Assembly: GCA_022393335.1 (NCBI GenBank)
Contig: JAJEKB010021865.1
Span: forward strand, 200,225-264,224
Reading direction: 5' to 3'
Source: Macrotrachela quadricornifera
Taxonomy: Eukaryota > Rotifera > Eurotatoria > Philodinida > Philodinidae
DNA length: 64,000 bases
Under the pieces are notes generated by a model. That model did no database searches. It was not told the DNA's origin and worked only from the letters and a program-made list of their open reading frames with translations. The translations under genes and the position numbers were made by a program. Positions within the stretch are counted from its first letter, which is position 1. Every line of letters begins with the position of its first letter. Shown here one piece after another: positions 45,801 through 57,554 of the stretch.

Positions 45801-48800
45801 ACATGATTTTCATCAAGATATAACTTAGCAATGAAAGCAAGAGACCTAGTGAGGTATAACATGGATGTAATGTACATTTTTACTATCTTTTGAGAAAAAT
45901 TTCAAAAGCAGGAATGGTAACATAGGAAGATTCTAGAAGTAGGAAGCGCTACGTTCTACGAAATCCCAAATAGTCGGTGATACGGCAGTTAAGTCCCAAC
46001 ATTTGAGCCCTTCTTTATGTAACTTTGATGAAAAACTGTGATGAACTCCATATATATCGCTCAGTATGATAAAGAGTGAGTAGCAGTTGCCGAGATTTAT
46101 TTTTTTGAGATTTTTTTAATAAATTCTCATACATATTGAAATAAACTCTGCATAATTCCCGAGAATGAGAGCTTAGTGAGAGTGGGGCAAGGGCAAGGAT
46201 AAAGATGCGATGAAATACTTATACAGCTAATAAGTCTCAATAAATCTTTAGTTAGGAAATTAATCCTATATAGAAAATAAATCCAAAAAAATAAATTTCA
46301 GTAGTCTGTCAGACTGAGAATAAAGTTTGATTAAGAATGAGAGTTAGAATCAAGGTGAGGAGGATGATGAGTGCTGACACGGCGGAACGAATGAGGCTCA
46401 AATAGCGGGGTTCTAATGTCAGGAGCTCATTTGTCGGTGTATCCAAATAGTCATGTTCCTGATTATCATTGAACATTGTTTGATTTTGATTATATTATAT
46501 CTGATAGTCTTTTTAATCGTATAGAAGCTTGGAAACAGAAATTCATCCTTTAATGGTGGTCGGCTTATAGAAATATTCCTATTGGTGATTCATATATAAA
46601 TGACAATCCTCATTTGAACTCACACTTCCTGAAATAAACCTTATTATATCTATGTTAAAAACTACCCCTAAGCAAAATTAAATTTATATACCAAAATTTC
46701 AAAATAGGATTTTCCAATCACTCATTCTTTTGATAGAAGTAACTTTGTTAGATCGTGAAGATAGCTAAGACATTCATCATTAGATATTGCCTGCCTTCAT
46801 TACTCAAATAAAGTGTGGAGTGTATGGCATAATTTTGTTTAAAACAATATTTCTCGATTATGTACGAAAAATATTAAATTCGATTTATCGTGGGTATCTG
46901 TTAATTTATTAAAGGATTATCGTGTTGATCAATGTCACTAATCGAAGCAGTATTGTTGACTGATCATTCTTTTGCTCAAGCATGCGTCTAAAACGTTATG
47001 ATACACTGCTAAGATCATTGCTTTATTTATTAATTAGAAGACAATGTCAATATCAAAAGTAAATTCTTGTTTTACTTCAGACCTCTCCTTCGAAAATTAT
47101 TTTTGACAGTAAGATAAGTGAAGCGAGCTGAAATTCTCAGGATATACTGGGGCTGCCATGAAGAGACTGTGATGCAATTGTCAGCCCTATACCATGGTGT
47201 ATAAATGAGACACTCACCAAACAAGGGTCAAAAAGAGCTGATTTGGCATCCAAAATTTCTCTTCCAGTACTCATACAATAGATTCAAAATATTTTTTTTG
47301 TCTGAAAGAGCTCCTTGACATGCTCTTTCGAACAAAAAAGCTTAAACATTTCTCGATTTTTTTTAAAAATAAGCATAGTTTTCAAGAAGTCAAGGAAAAT
47401 CATTGAAAATCGTGGTAAAAAAAAGTGTCAAAGAAATTCAATATCAATTCTGAAAGTGCAGAATGTGAGCTATCCTCCTATACATTTATCTCAATTTCGA
47501 AAATTTTAATGAAAACTGACGTTTTTTAAAGAGGGAACACCTTAACAAATTGACTTGAGAAAAAATATTTAATTAGGAAAAAAATTAGTCTATATGGAGA
47601 AAAATATCGAATCTTGACCTATCGATTTGAAATTGCTTTAGAATGGAATTAAGTTAAAATTGAGTTAGAGTAAAAGTTAGTCGGGTTTCATGGAAGTATC
47701 AATATAGATACTGATAAATTAAAGTTTAAAATGAAAATCATATTTGTACAGAGTGTGATCAATCAAGAATTTTATGCGTTATTCATAAATTATAATATTT
47801 CATGCAGTATCTTTTTATATCAAAGCGATCTCTCATGATCTCAAATAAATCAGTTTCGACAGAGAATTATAAATCAACTGAAAATCGCTGACTTTTTCAT
47901 TAGTAAGAAAAGTATTATGGTATGGTTAATTACGGGTAATCTTGCTACAAATTTCTACTGTACATTAACATACTTTCAATAGATTTATCATACAAGTGTA
48001 TATTCGTTCATCAGTGTTGTTTTAATCTGCTACTCACGGCTAGTCGATCTCACGTTCAGTCTTAAAATACATTACTCAATAGCTTTTTACATGACCGATC
48101 ATTAAGTATTTTGAATTGTGTTTTACTGTTGATATTAACGAAGCCGCATCCGCAGACATACATATACAGTAGAACTTCCGTATGCAAATATCTTTGTATT
48201 ATGAACTATGAACACTTTTTTCATGTTATCTACGCTAGAAAACTCACTGCACCTTTTCCATCCCATCAAAGTGATGTCTGTGTAAACGAATCGGTTAGAT
48301 TTTGATGACTAACATGTCTTAAGCATAGAAAATTTTAGTAAAGAATAAACAATGATATACAGAATAAATCGATTAGAAAAATAATCAATAATCATGCCAC
48401 TGAAAGTATTGAAGAAAAAGTAAAATTAAAAATCAGTTTAAAAATATTTGGAACAAATGGAAACATTGAGTATATTCACAAAACTTGAATTTGTTTATGT
48501 CAAAAAAATGAAATTTAAACAAGACATACCATAGAGTAAATGCAAATCAAACATGAATGATTTTTAATATGACAGATAGACGATTAGTCACAATCATACA
48601 ACTCATTTTTCAAAAAATAATTGATAGAATTTGAAGATTTTAAGAGATGTGTGATGTAGAATATCCATGAATTCTTTCATCTTGAAAATAATCAGCGAAA
48701 AGAAACATTAATCGCCTTCCAAAAATGTACACTCTTTGATGGCTCGCCAAACATTTACTCGATAAATTTTGTATCATCATAAAAAACAGACGTTGAATTT

Positions 48801-49339
48801 GAGTTCTTTATCCTCGAGAAAATCGGTTCAAGTTTATTACAGATATCTTGTCGTATTCTCTTATCTGAGATGTTATATTTTCTAATCTTGAACTCTAACT
48901 TGAGTGAACAAAACGAACAGATAAACATTTATAACTTTTACAATGCAGTATTTATAGATATAGAACTGTTTCTTTTAGAAAACTGAACTAGATGTCGTTC
49001 AAATGTTTTGGTTTCCATGAGAAAGTTTAGTAGGATAACCAGGTCAAGATAAAGTTGATATCACCCAAAACCGCTGTTATTTAAAAAACAATTTTTCCAG
49101 ACTTTATAATTTTAGGCAGCTTCTTAAAATTTGTAGAATGGTACAACTACATATCTATTTCTGCCTACGCTACTATAAACAAATAACACCATATTAACAT
49201 TCACAAGTTCTTTAATGGATATGAATAGTTTCTATTACGTCAAATATCTGAAAAAGAATTATTTTTGCTCAAGAATCGAATCAATTGATAATTTATCAAA
49301 AATTATAAGTCTCACTTATTGCACTTACGATAAACGAGG
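45801..49339. other. Gene-free stretch with one hairpin-motif scrap
   Basis: About 3.5 kb without a supported gene. CTCACGGCTAGTCGATCTCACG near 48036 is a fragment of the GC-rich hairpin motif. Short frames (47315, 48111) have no motif. Confidence 0.4.
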
Positions 49340-49700
49340 GAAATCAACGTCTAGTCATTTCTATATTTAATTTCACTGTATCATTCACTATTAGTTCAGT
49401 TTCGAAGCGAGTATAGATGCATTTCGTTTGAATTCCTCTTGAAAAGTTACTGGACGTTTGTTCGTACGATTACTAAAAAGAAACTAAAAAAGAAAAACTA
49501 TTTAGAAATTACTGCAAATGGAGCACATCATATTGCAGCTTATGAAAGATCTTCTTCTATTTGAATGTTATCTTTACGATTGATGTCCACTAAGACTCAA
49601 CACCAGGACTTGAAGCGACCAGTTCACCTTTTTTTTTTATACATATTTTTGTGTAAATATTACTGAAAGATCTGACATGTAGTAATCAACAAGAAGGAGT
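49340..49700 (-). repeat. Truncated family A copy, reverse orientation
   Basis: It starts at ATCAACGTCTAGTC, the right flank of the hairpin motif in reverse. It continues as the reverse complement of about 19900-20190 (for example TGCATTTCGTTTGAATTCCTC against the AAACGAGATGCA region). A family-like AAACGAGGGAAA lies at its edge. Confidence 0.65.
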
Positions 49701-49905
49701 GCTTATCTGAGAGCCATTCTTCTCGAACATGCATTCATCAACTTCAAATACCCCTTACATCAGACTTAAAACACTTTTTGTTCGATTCGATTTGGAATTG
49801 CCAAACGACGAAGTAATGGAAATGGATATGAAATTTTCATTAAGAAACGAATATTCGCCTTGCTTACATAGAATGCACACATTATTAAACAAACTATCGG
49901 GAAAA

Positions 49906-51151
49906 CTATGTGAAATAGCTTGTAAATATTCCATTGAACAAGGAATCGAATAAAAATGACATTGATTCCATATTTATATAACTGATGTAATCATCAATAT
50001 AATATCCTCTTTTAATAAATATATGTTGAATGTGATTAATAACAATATCAAAAACAATTTTTTCTAAATAGGAAATTTGGTTGAGAGATGAATTTCCCAA
50101 ATATATAAAATCAATAGATGAAGTTCGTTGACTAAGACGAAGTGATAATTCAAGTTTTTTTAAATATAACATCCGACGAATAAATGGAACAAATAAACTA
50201 TCAAATTCACTTGTTGAAAGTTGTACATACAATGAAAAATAATTTAGTTTATCCAAATTTTTCTAAACATAAAAGATATGAATTGATATTTAAACATTTT
50301 TTATTGATTGGACAACAAATGGAAATATAAAAAGGGTTCTTTTTGTCACCATATTTACCATATCATTTAATAATCTAAAAAAATTGTGTGTAATTTCTAT
50401 TGGAATACGTCGAAGTAATGATGGATCGTGAACATATTCAACTTTTAACTAAAAATGTATGTCATTGAGTAAGACGACCATCAAATAGATGAAAACAATC
50501 ATCAATATTGTGTAATTTAATAAATAAATGAGTCATATTTAATGAAGAACATATCTTTGATAAGAAATCATTGTTCACATCCAAATTTATATATTTTAAA
50601 TTTGATAATAAATTAAATATACGATTATAGATATCAATAAGTAATGTAAACATTGATAAATTTGGAACTTCATAATCAATCATTAAAATCAATTCAGATA
50701 TTTTATATTAAAAATTAACAATAAATGGAATCTTTTTTATATTTTAGTGTAAACAAATCAGATATATTGCCATCAAAAATCTTCGAACCCATATTAACAT
50801 CAACATTGATTAAACGAATTTGATATATAAATTAATAAATTTATTAGTATATAAAATATGGTCCAAGAAACATGTTTCAGTTGTGAGATATTCAATATTA
50901 GTATGGATTCGTGATAAAAGTTCAGAACAAAATCGATCAAATATTCGATTAGTTTTTTAATTATCCTTTTCATTCGATAATATACTTGTTAAATCGATTG
51001 ATTGAATGAATGTTTGATCACATGCAGTTTTATCGAATTTTCTAGTACTAACAATTAATCAATGTAAAACATCCAAATTAGAAAGTTTTTTTAGAACATT
51101 AAGCAAAATTTCGTCAGGTAAATTAAGAATATTAATCAATGAATTATTCAT
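49906..51151 (-). pseudogene. F-box/LRR pseudogene, paralogue of the gene at 32712
   Basis: The start MNNSLINILNLPDEILLNVLKKL (split: F-box LNLPDEILLNVL) at 51151 matches the F-box opening of the intact gene. A TGA follows after LSNLDVLH, a TAA lies farther on, and the frame then shifts. Later blocks are still recognisable on the minus strand: 50692-50462 (LSNLKYINLDVNNDFL, HLFIKLHNIDDCFHLFDGR, similar to the intact gene's QDCLHLLDGRFNQL) and 50256-49906 (FIRRMLYLKKLELSLRL, like the intact gene's MSKLEELSLRISI). Gene order of the blocks is preserved. It is an inactive duplicate. Confidence 0.85.
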
Positions 51152-51159
51152 CTTCATTT

Positions 51160-51734
51160 TTTTTTCAAATAGTAAGAAGATATATTCAATATACATGTGT
51201 CCATGAGATTTTTTGATATTCATCAAGTGACCTTGTTCAAATCTGATGAAACTTTCAGGATTTATAGAACTTTTTTAGCTGATCATTTTGGTAAAAAATT
51301 TTTGAACTAAATCCTATTTTCATTGAAATACAGGTGAAATATTCTACCAGATTTTTATTATTTATGCTTTTTTTGTCATGATTCCCACCTTATCAGATCA
51401 AAAAAGTGAAAAGATGCTTACAAAATAGTGGGGAGAATAGCAGAAAATTTTTTAAAACGATTTTACAGAAAGTATTCCAATATATTATTAAAACTAAAAA
51501 GCAAAATCGACAAATTCGCTTTCTCGAGCTCAAGAATTGCGAAAGAGTAATGTTTTATGTAATCATTCAGTCACTGGCAGTGATAAGCTATGAAAATGAA
51601 TGATCATTGTCTACTATAATACTATAGAACACTATTTTCTATAGAGTATTATTTCTTTGAAAAAACTTTTCGATACATAGAAGTAACAACGTTGTATCTT
51701 AGGAAAAGCAGCTTATTATAAAATCTTTTTTGTT
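51160..51734. other. Gene-free stretch
   Basis: Upstream flank of the F-box pseudogene. Nothing further supported. Confidence 0.4.
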
Positions 51735-53600
51735 CTATTTTAAACAATGAATATCTTTATCTAACGGGTGAGACAGAATAAATAGTGGTCTCTGTATTCT
51801 GCCACTATTTCACTTATTTCTCTTTGTTTATAACACAAACTTTTTCTTAAAAGATGTGTCTTTCAATTCTCTACAATCTGGCCTATTTTAATTAGTTTGA
51901 TTGAGATTCGTTAGCTTATCACCAACAATAAGACAAATTAGTTTAAAAACTACAACTTTCTAACAAGAAATATTCGATAGGATTATCACATCTGAGAATG
52001 GCTATATTGTAGAGAAATGTGACATAGTAAGTTTTGTAGAGGAAAGTTTGCTCTATACAAAACCCTATAATTGGTTTCTGAGATACACTCGAGTAGAATA
52101 CAGTCAAGAATGTCCTTGCAAATATGTACTTGACAAAATGTTCTTAGTTTTTGATCCTTGAAAAAAACTCCTTCGTATAAAATGTCCTCCATATAAAATA
52201 TTCTTGAGAGATAGTCCTCCGAAAAGAATATCCTTCATGACAAATATATTCTGTAGAAATCATCCATGAAAAATGTCCTTTCAAGGGAAAATAATTAATG
52301 TTTGATGAAGACGTTTATGGTGAGATTTAATTTAAAAGTACATTTACAATTTTACTGCATTGATCATTTGGCACAAAAAGAAGGAAAGTTCTTCTAATAA
52401 TTTTTTCATTGTAATTGTGCTGTTGTTAAATCGATTATATAATTCATTGTTTCGATCTTGAGCAATTTTTGTTAGCAATCATTTCGTATAAAAACATATT
52501 CCACTATTTGTTTGGTTTATCAAACTATGAATGGTATTCACTTCCTTATGAATTCTAGCAATACTTAGACTATAATGCTATCTATGTCGAGGGCTGACCA
52601 AGAACTTCTGCTTTAGTATTTTTACTATAGTTTTGGAATTATTGAAACTATTTTTTCCCTGCACAGATACTCCAGCTTAATTAGAAAATATTCAACGGCA
52701 TTTTCATCCTCACTATCATCAATACATCCTAATCTTCATCTGCATCCTCAATCCAGCTCCATCATTCTCATCGTCATCCTCACTCTCACCGTCAATCGAA
52801 TATTTTCATATTGAATCTCTCGCCATTACTCTTCATCCTCAATTCAAAAGTGTATGTTTTCGAGTCTAATGGAAAAATCTGTTAAAGCCAAGAAAAAAAC
52901 TAGTTCCCACAGTTTCGGAACTATTCTAAAGTTGCCAAAAGGAAGTTCATGACTACTATTGTCTATATTCAACGCATTAAGTATTCATGATAATAATAAA
53001 TTAGTCGAAAGGACATTTTGTTTTCTGATGAAGGACATTTCATCTGGGGACCAAACACCAGGAACATCTTGCCAAGGACATTCTTGACTGTTATCTTTTG
53101 TAGAGCGAACTTTTTTTTACAAAGCTACTATGTCATATGTCGTCATAGTATAGCCATCTTAAGATACGCTAATCGACTTTTTATGTTTACCTATCAGAAT
53201 AAATTGCATTTTAAACTTGTTTAGCATTTTGACTATAATATCGTCATTGAGAAATGACGTTCAAAACGTTTTCTTACCAAAATGATCAATGGAAAAAACA
53301 CTAGAAGAGCTAACACGAAAGGAAACTTTTTCGAAAATTTTGGACTTTTTCGGTTGACTTCTCATGAAAATACTGACAAAAAACTCCTTGTTAGAACGTT
53401 GTAGTTTTTAAACTAATCTGTTTCATTGTTGGTAATAAATTAAAGAATTTCAATCGAACCAATTGAAATAGGCCAGATTGTAGAGAACTGAAGGACGCAT
53501 CTTTTAAGAAAAAGTTTGTCTTATAAACAAAGAGAAATAAGTGAAATATTGGCAAAATACAGAGACTACTATTTATTCTACCCCACCCATTACATAATCG
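51735..53600. mobile_element. Large inverted-repeat element (~1.9 kb) with ~240-500 bp arms
   Basis: The left region 51735-51975 is matched in reverse at 53385-53600 (CAATCTGGCCTATTTTAATT against AATTGAAATAGGCCAGATTG). The symmetry continues inward to about 52280 and 53000, where both arms carry scattered AATGTCCTT / AAGGACATT iterations. The interior (about 52700-52850) is a CATCCTCA-type low-complexity stretch. No transposase frame. The arms are diverged, so it is an old element. Confidence 0.75.
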
Positions 53601-54064
53601 TTTTCTTAATACTATAAAAAATGTGATCAATAAGTCAAAAAATAATTGCGAAAAATAAGAATATCATACATTGCTATACAGTGATATTTTCTTTTAGATT
53701 TAATAATGATGTAAATATAAGATTAAAAGAATATATTTAATAAATGTTCTGTTATCTATTAATATAGATTTATTTTGATTTATTTACAATACAACCAGAT
53801 TAGTTTTATTAATACAAAATGATTTTCATTATCAAGAGTGAAAAAACATTTTTCTTATGCCCATGAAAAAAATTTTTGCAAAAAATCGCGAAAAAACGCG
53901 TTATTAAAAACTACTACTGTTTCAAAGAACGCAGTTTTTCGCGATTTTCTAATCTGTACTGATGATCTGACACCTATAATCAAACAAAATCGGCTAAAAC
54001 AGCGGTTTAATAGATTGAATTTTGTAGCAGTTTTTAGGAGATTTCTTTTTCCGAGAAATCTTAG

Positions 54065-54205
54065 TACTTTTCATTTTCATGGTGTTTTCAAGATAAATCA
54101 TAAAGATATACTATTGTTTTATCAATAACACTTCCGCGGCACTGTGACTCTTAAAACAATCGTATGTCTTTGATTTATCTTGAAAACACTGAGAAAATGA
54201 AAAGA
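54065..54205. repeat. Long stem-loop, ~55-bp arms
   Basis: The left arm (54065-54120) and right arm (54152-54205) pair almost throughout, with a ~31-nt loop containing CCGCGGCACTGTG. For example GTGTTTTCAAGATAAATCA pairs with TGATTTATCTTGAAAACAC. A transcribed copy would form a long dsRNA hairpin. Confidence 0.85.
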
Positions 54206-54274
54206 ACTGGAATCTTCGACCGGATTGGATTGCAAATTTATTTTAATCATACTTACTGTCGGATCTATAGTTGA

Positions 54275-54659
54275 TACCCCCTCTCCCTAATTAGAAGCCC
54301 CCTCTGAGATGAACAACGTGTTTGGTGTATTAGAAAGCCACCTAATTTTTCGAAAAAAATTTTAAAATTTTCAAGATTTTTTTTCGAATTTCCATGCTAA
54401 AACTGCCAAAATTTTTCGATTTTCAGGTAAAAGTTTGGCTGACTCTTATCTAGCTGTGCTAACATTTGGAAATACTGCCAAAAATCTCCTGGCAAATCCA
54501 TAAAAACCTTGAAAATCTCTAAAAACCCTTACGAACTCTTTTTCCTGGTAGTTTACGAAATTTTTTTTGAGACTTAATAGAAGCCTCCCTCCTGAAGCTT
54601 CATATGGTAGGCATATTAGAAGCACCCAGGAGCTTGTAATATGGGGGGGGGGGGGGTTA
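54275..54659. mobile_element. Element with ACCCCC...ATTAGAAG termini, copy 1
   Basis: The left end TACCCCCTCTCCCTAATTAG and right end ATATGGGGG...TTA are imperfect inverted repeats. The right end contains a long poly-G run (about 54643-54656). Several internal ATTAGAAG(C)(A/C)CC-type iterations occur (54290, 54337, 54576, 54614). Confidence 0.6.
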
Positions 54660-54660
54660 G

Positions 54661-56076
54661 TAAACCCCGCTCCATATTAGAAGACCCTCCGGAGGATTTG
54701 ATGTGAAATTCGTAATAGAAGACCCGGGTCTTCTTTTTAAAATAAGCTTTTGATTTTTGATTTTCCAATTCCCCTTATCTTGAGTTCAATATGTATTGAG
54801 TCAAAATCTTTCACAATTTGGAATTTAGCCATGTTTTTCAGCTTTTAGTTTCTTCAAAGAAACAATATGTAAAACTAATATTGTCCTCCTAGATCAATTA
54901 TTAGGAACTCCGTGAACGGTCGTATACGGTCGTAAACCACCATGCTTGTTCGACCTAGGACTATTCAAATATTTTCAAAAAAGGTGGTGAATAAAGTTTC
55001 TATGATAGGATAAGAAAGACATCCGGAATATACTTTTATTTCCTTACCAAAGAATCTTTTTCAGAAAAATATCCGTCAGACGATCACGTTTCATTAACAG
55101 TGCAGGTCACACTGACTAAAAAGAAAAGCTCAAAAAGCTTAGAAAAAGTCTTTGAGATTTTTGACGGAATATTGTTTCCAGTGAATCAGAATCAATAAAC
55201 TACTATCAGTCCAAACATAAAATGGTCGTGGGTATTTCTTGCAATAATTCAAGAACAAAAATGGTTATAGAGTTGTAGTTTTCACCACTCAACACAGAGT
55301 ACATTGGAAGGTCTTTTTCTCCAATATTGTATGCTATATAAGACGATTCTTTTTTAAATGTACGATTTGTATAACACATCGAAAAAATGTATAATAATGA
55401 CCTGTCATTCCTAAGAAGTTTTCAGAAAATTTGGTTAAAAATTAAGAGAAATCCATAGTTTTCGATGGAGCAATTTTATAGTTTGATTTGCTTGATACTA
55501 GAATGTGAGAAGATAATCGTTTGAATTATATCTTCAACTATAGATCTGAAGTTGCTCTCTCCAGACGACATATCCAAACCAAAATTTCATCGGAATGACA
55601 GACAGTTTTGTTTTCATGCATTTTTTGCAATGGTTTGCAGAAAAGATTTACTTTAAAACGATTTTGACTTATACAATTTTGGAGAAAAGATGTTCTAATG
55701 TTTCTTCTTTCGACTGGTGAAAACCACAACTCTATAGCTCTTTCCATTCTTAAGTTGTTACAAAAACATCCACGCCTATTTTAGATTTCGATAAGCATTA
55801 GTGGTCTCACATGATTAAAGTTTTGTCTTCAGATATAATTGCAATAATAGTCTACATTTCGGAGTCTAGCATTAACGATAGCTATTATTATAATAAATGT
55901 AAAGTACCACATCATATGAAGTAATGTTCATTGATATTACAAAATTCACCAGATTTTTAGAAACTTTACTGCAAAATCCTATTAGAAGACCCTCTCATAA
56001 TAGAAGAGCCCCAATAAACTTTGTACGTGAAGACACAATAGAAGACTCGGGGTCTTTTATTATGGAGTGGGGTTTA
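54661..56076. mobile_element. Element with TAAACCCCRCTCCATA termini, copy 2
   Basis: The left end TAAACCCCGCTCCATATTAG and right end (reverse) TAAACCCCACTCCATAATAA are inverted repeats, followed inward by AGAAGACCC(T/C) on both sides. The ATTAGAAGACCC iteration recurs at 54709, 55980 and 56000. A second, internal palindrome spans about 55246-55757 (AGAGTTGTAGTTTTCACCA mirrored by TGGTGAAAACCACAACTCT). It abuts copy 1 with at most a base or two between. Non-coding. Confidence 0.75.
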
Positions 56077-57208
56077 GTCTAAAAACAAAATAACAGTATT
56101 TATTTAAATTATTACTTACTGCAATTTGATTTTGATATGGCTCTAAAATAAAAAAAAAAATGATGTATTTATCTAAATATCTACTGGTCATTTCGATATT
56201 GATATTAATGAAGAAAAAAGAAAAAAAATGATTTATTTAAACACTTACCGTTCATTACGATGTTGATATTGATCTAAAATAAAACGTGGTGCAAAAAGTT
56301 GCAGTTAACGGCGGTTATTCAGATGATATCGCGTTAACTGTAATTTTCTTCCAAAATTATTTTCGTTATCACGAAAAAAAGTCATCTTCTTCCATTCGTG
56401 TCATAGACATTTCAGTTTAGCCGACCGGCTCAGCGCGAAAATGTATATAGATGATATATGTCAACTATTCTCTTTCCTTTCTTTCTGTTATCGATTGCCG
56501 ATGACACCAACATAAAATATATCGAGTGAGGCATAATAACTTAAACATTATGCTGGTGACATCAAGCAGATAGCTGCTGATTTAGAAAAGAAAAACAAAG
56601 AAATGTAGACGTAACACTGATTTATTCACACCATAAGCCCAAAATAACAGATGTGCTTGGGTCCTCAGTTACCATTGAGTACATCGCGATGCGTGAAACC
56701 GATCACAACCGCGATTTTCTTCAAAATCTTTTTTCATTGGTATTTTCTACTATATATTTACGAAATGAATTTCTTTTTATATGGACTAAATTTAATAACA
56801 AATTATATTGTAACAACAGAAAATAAAATTAATACGACCGCTATAATAATAACAATTATTATTCTACAGACGTCTAAAATGAAAAAAAACTATTTATCTT
56901 TTCCGTCTAAAGAAATAAAAAAAATTCATATACGTCCGCTTAGTTTTTTTTTCCTTATTAACTTTAAAGAATGCTACTAACACTATATAAACTCATTCTA
57001 TGTTTCATTTGTTTCATCTATCAACAACAATTAAGGTAAGATATAAAAGAAATATTTAAATTAATTTTTGAGCAATGAGAAATAGGGTATCGAAAAATGA
57101 ATAATTTTTATCTATATTCAATGATTGATTCTGTTCCACAATCATTAAATATAAATAAAAATGATTCATTTAATCATACGGATGAGTTTTGTAGTCTTAT
57201 ACTACCTA
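56077..57208. other. Gene-free stretch
   Basis: AT-rich. The 109-codon frame at 56651-56980 is low complexity and unconvincing. A short direct repeat (AAAATGAT(G/T)TATTTA, CTTAC(C/T)G) occurs near 56160 and 56227. Confidence 0.35.
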
Positions 57209-57280
57209 TTTATTTATCAAGATAATAAATTATTCTTTTGTTGGAACAGAAAAGAATAATTTATTATCTTGATAAATAAA
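57209..57280. repeat. Perfect 31-bp stem hairpin
   Basis: Arms 57209-57239 and 57250-57280 are perfectly complementary, with a 10-nt loop GTTGGAACAG. It lies 275 bp downstream of the TPR-ART stop codon on that gene's strand. Confidence 0.95.
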
Positions 57281-57406
57281 TTTTGTTTTTCTTTTTTTAT
57301 ACTAATCTACCTTAATAATAAACTTGTTAGGTGGCTATTATCTTTTAACCTAACACAGAAATTTCTGCCTTATTGAAACATGATACTTGTCGTGTAGGTC
57401 TTTTCA

Positions 57407-57436
57407 TACAATACATGTTATTTAACATGTATTGTA
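57407..57436. repeat. 14-bp stem palindrome
   Basis: TACAATACATGTTA and its exact reverse complement flank a 2-nt centre. It lies 119 bp downstream of the TPR-ART stop. It could be a terminator or mRNA 3' structure, or chance in AT-rich DNA. Confidence 0.85.
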
Positions 57437-57554
57437 TTACCTTAACGATGTGCACCGTCCCGTTCATGTTCTCAATAAGAACAAAATTTCTCTGTACGCG
57501 CGTACATATTTCATATAAAAATTCATTTAGCTTTTAACTGTTTTATTTTCTTAT

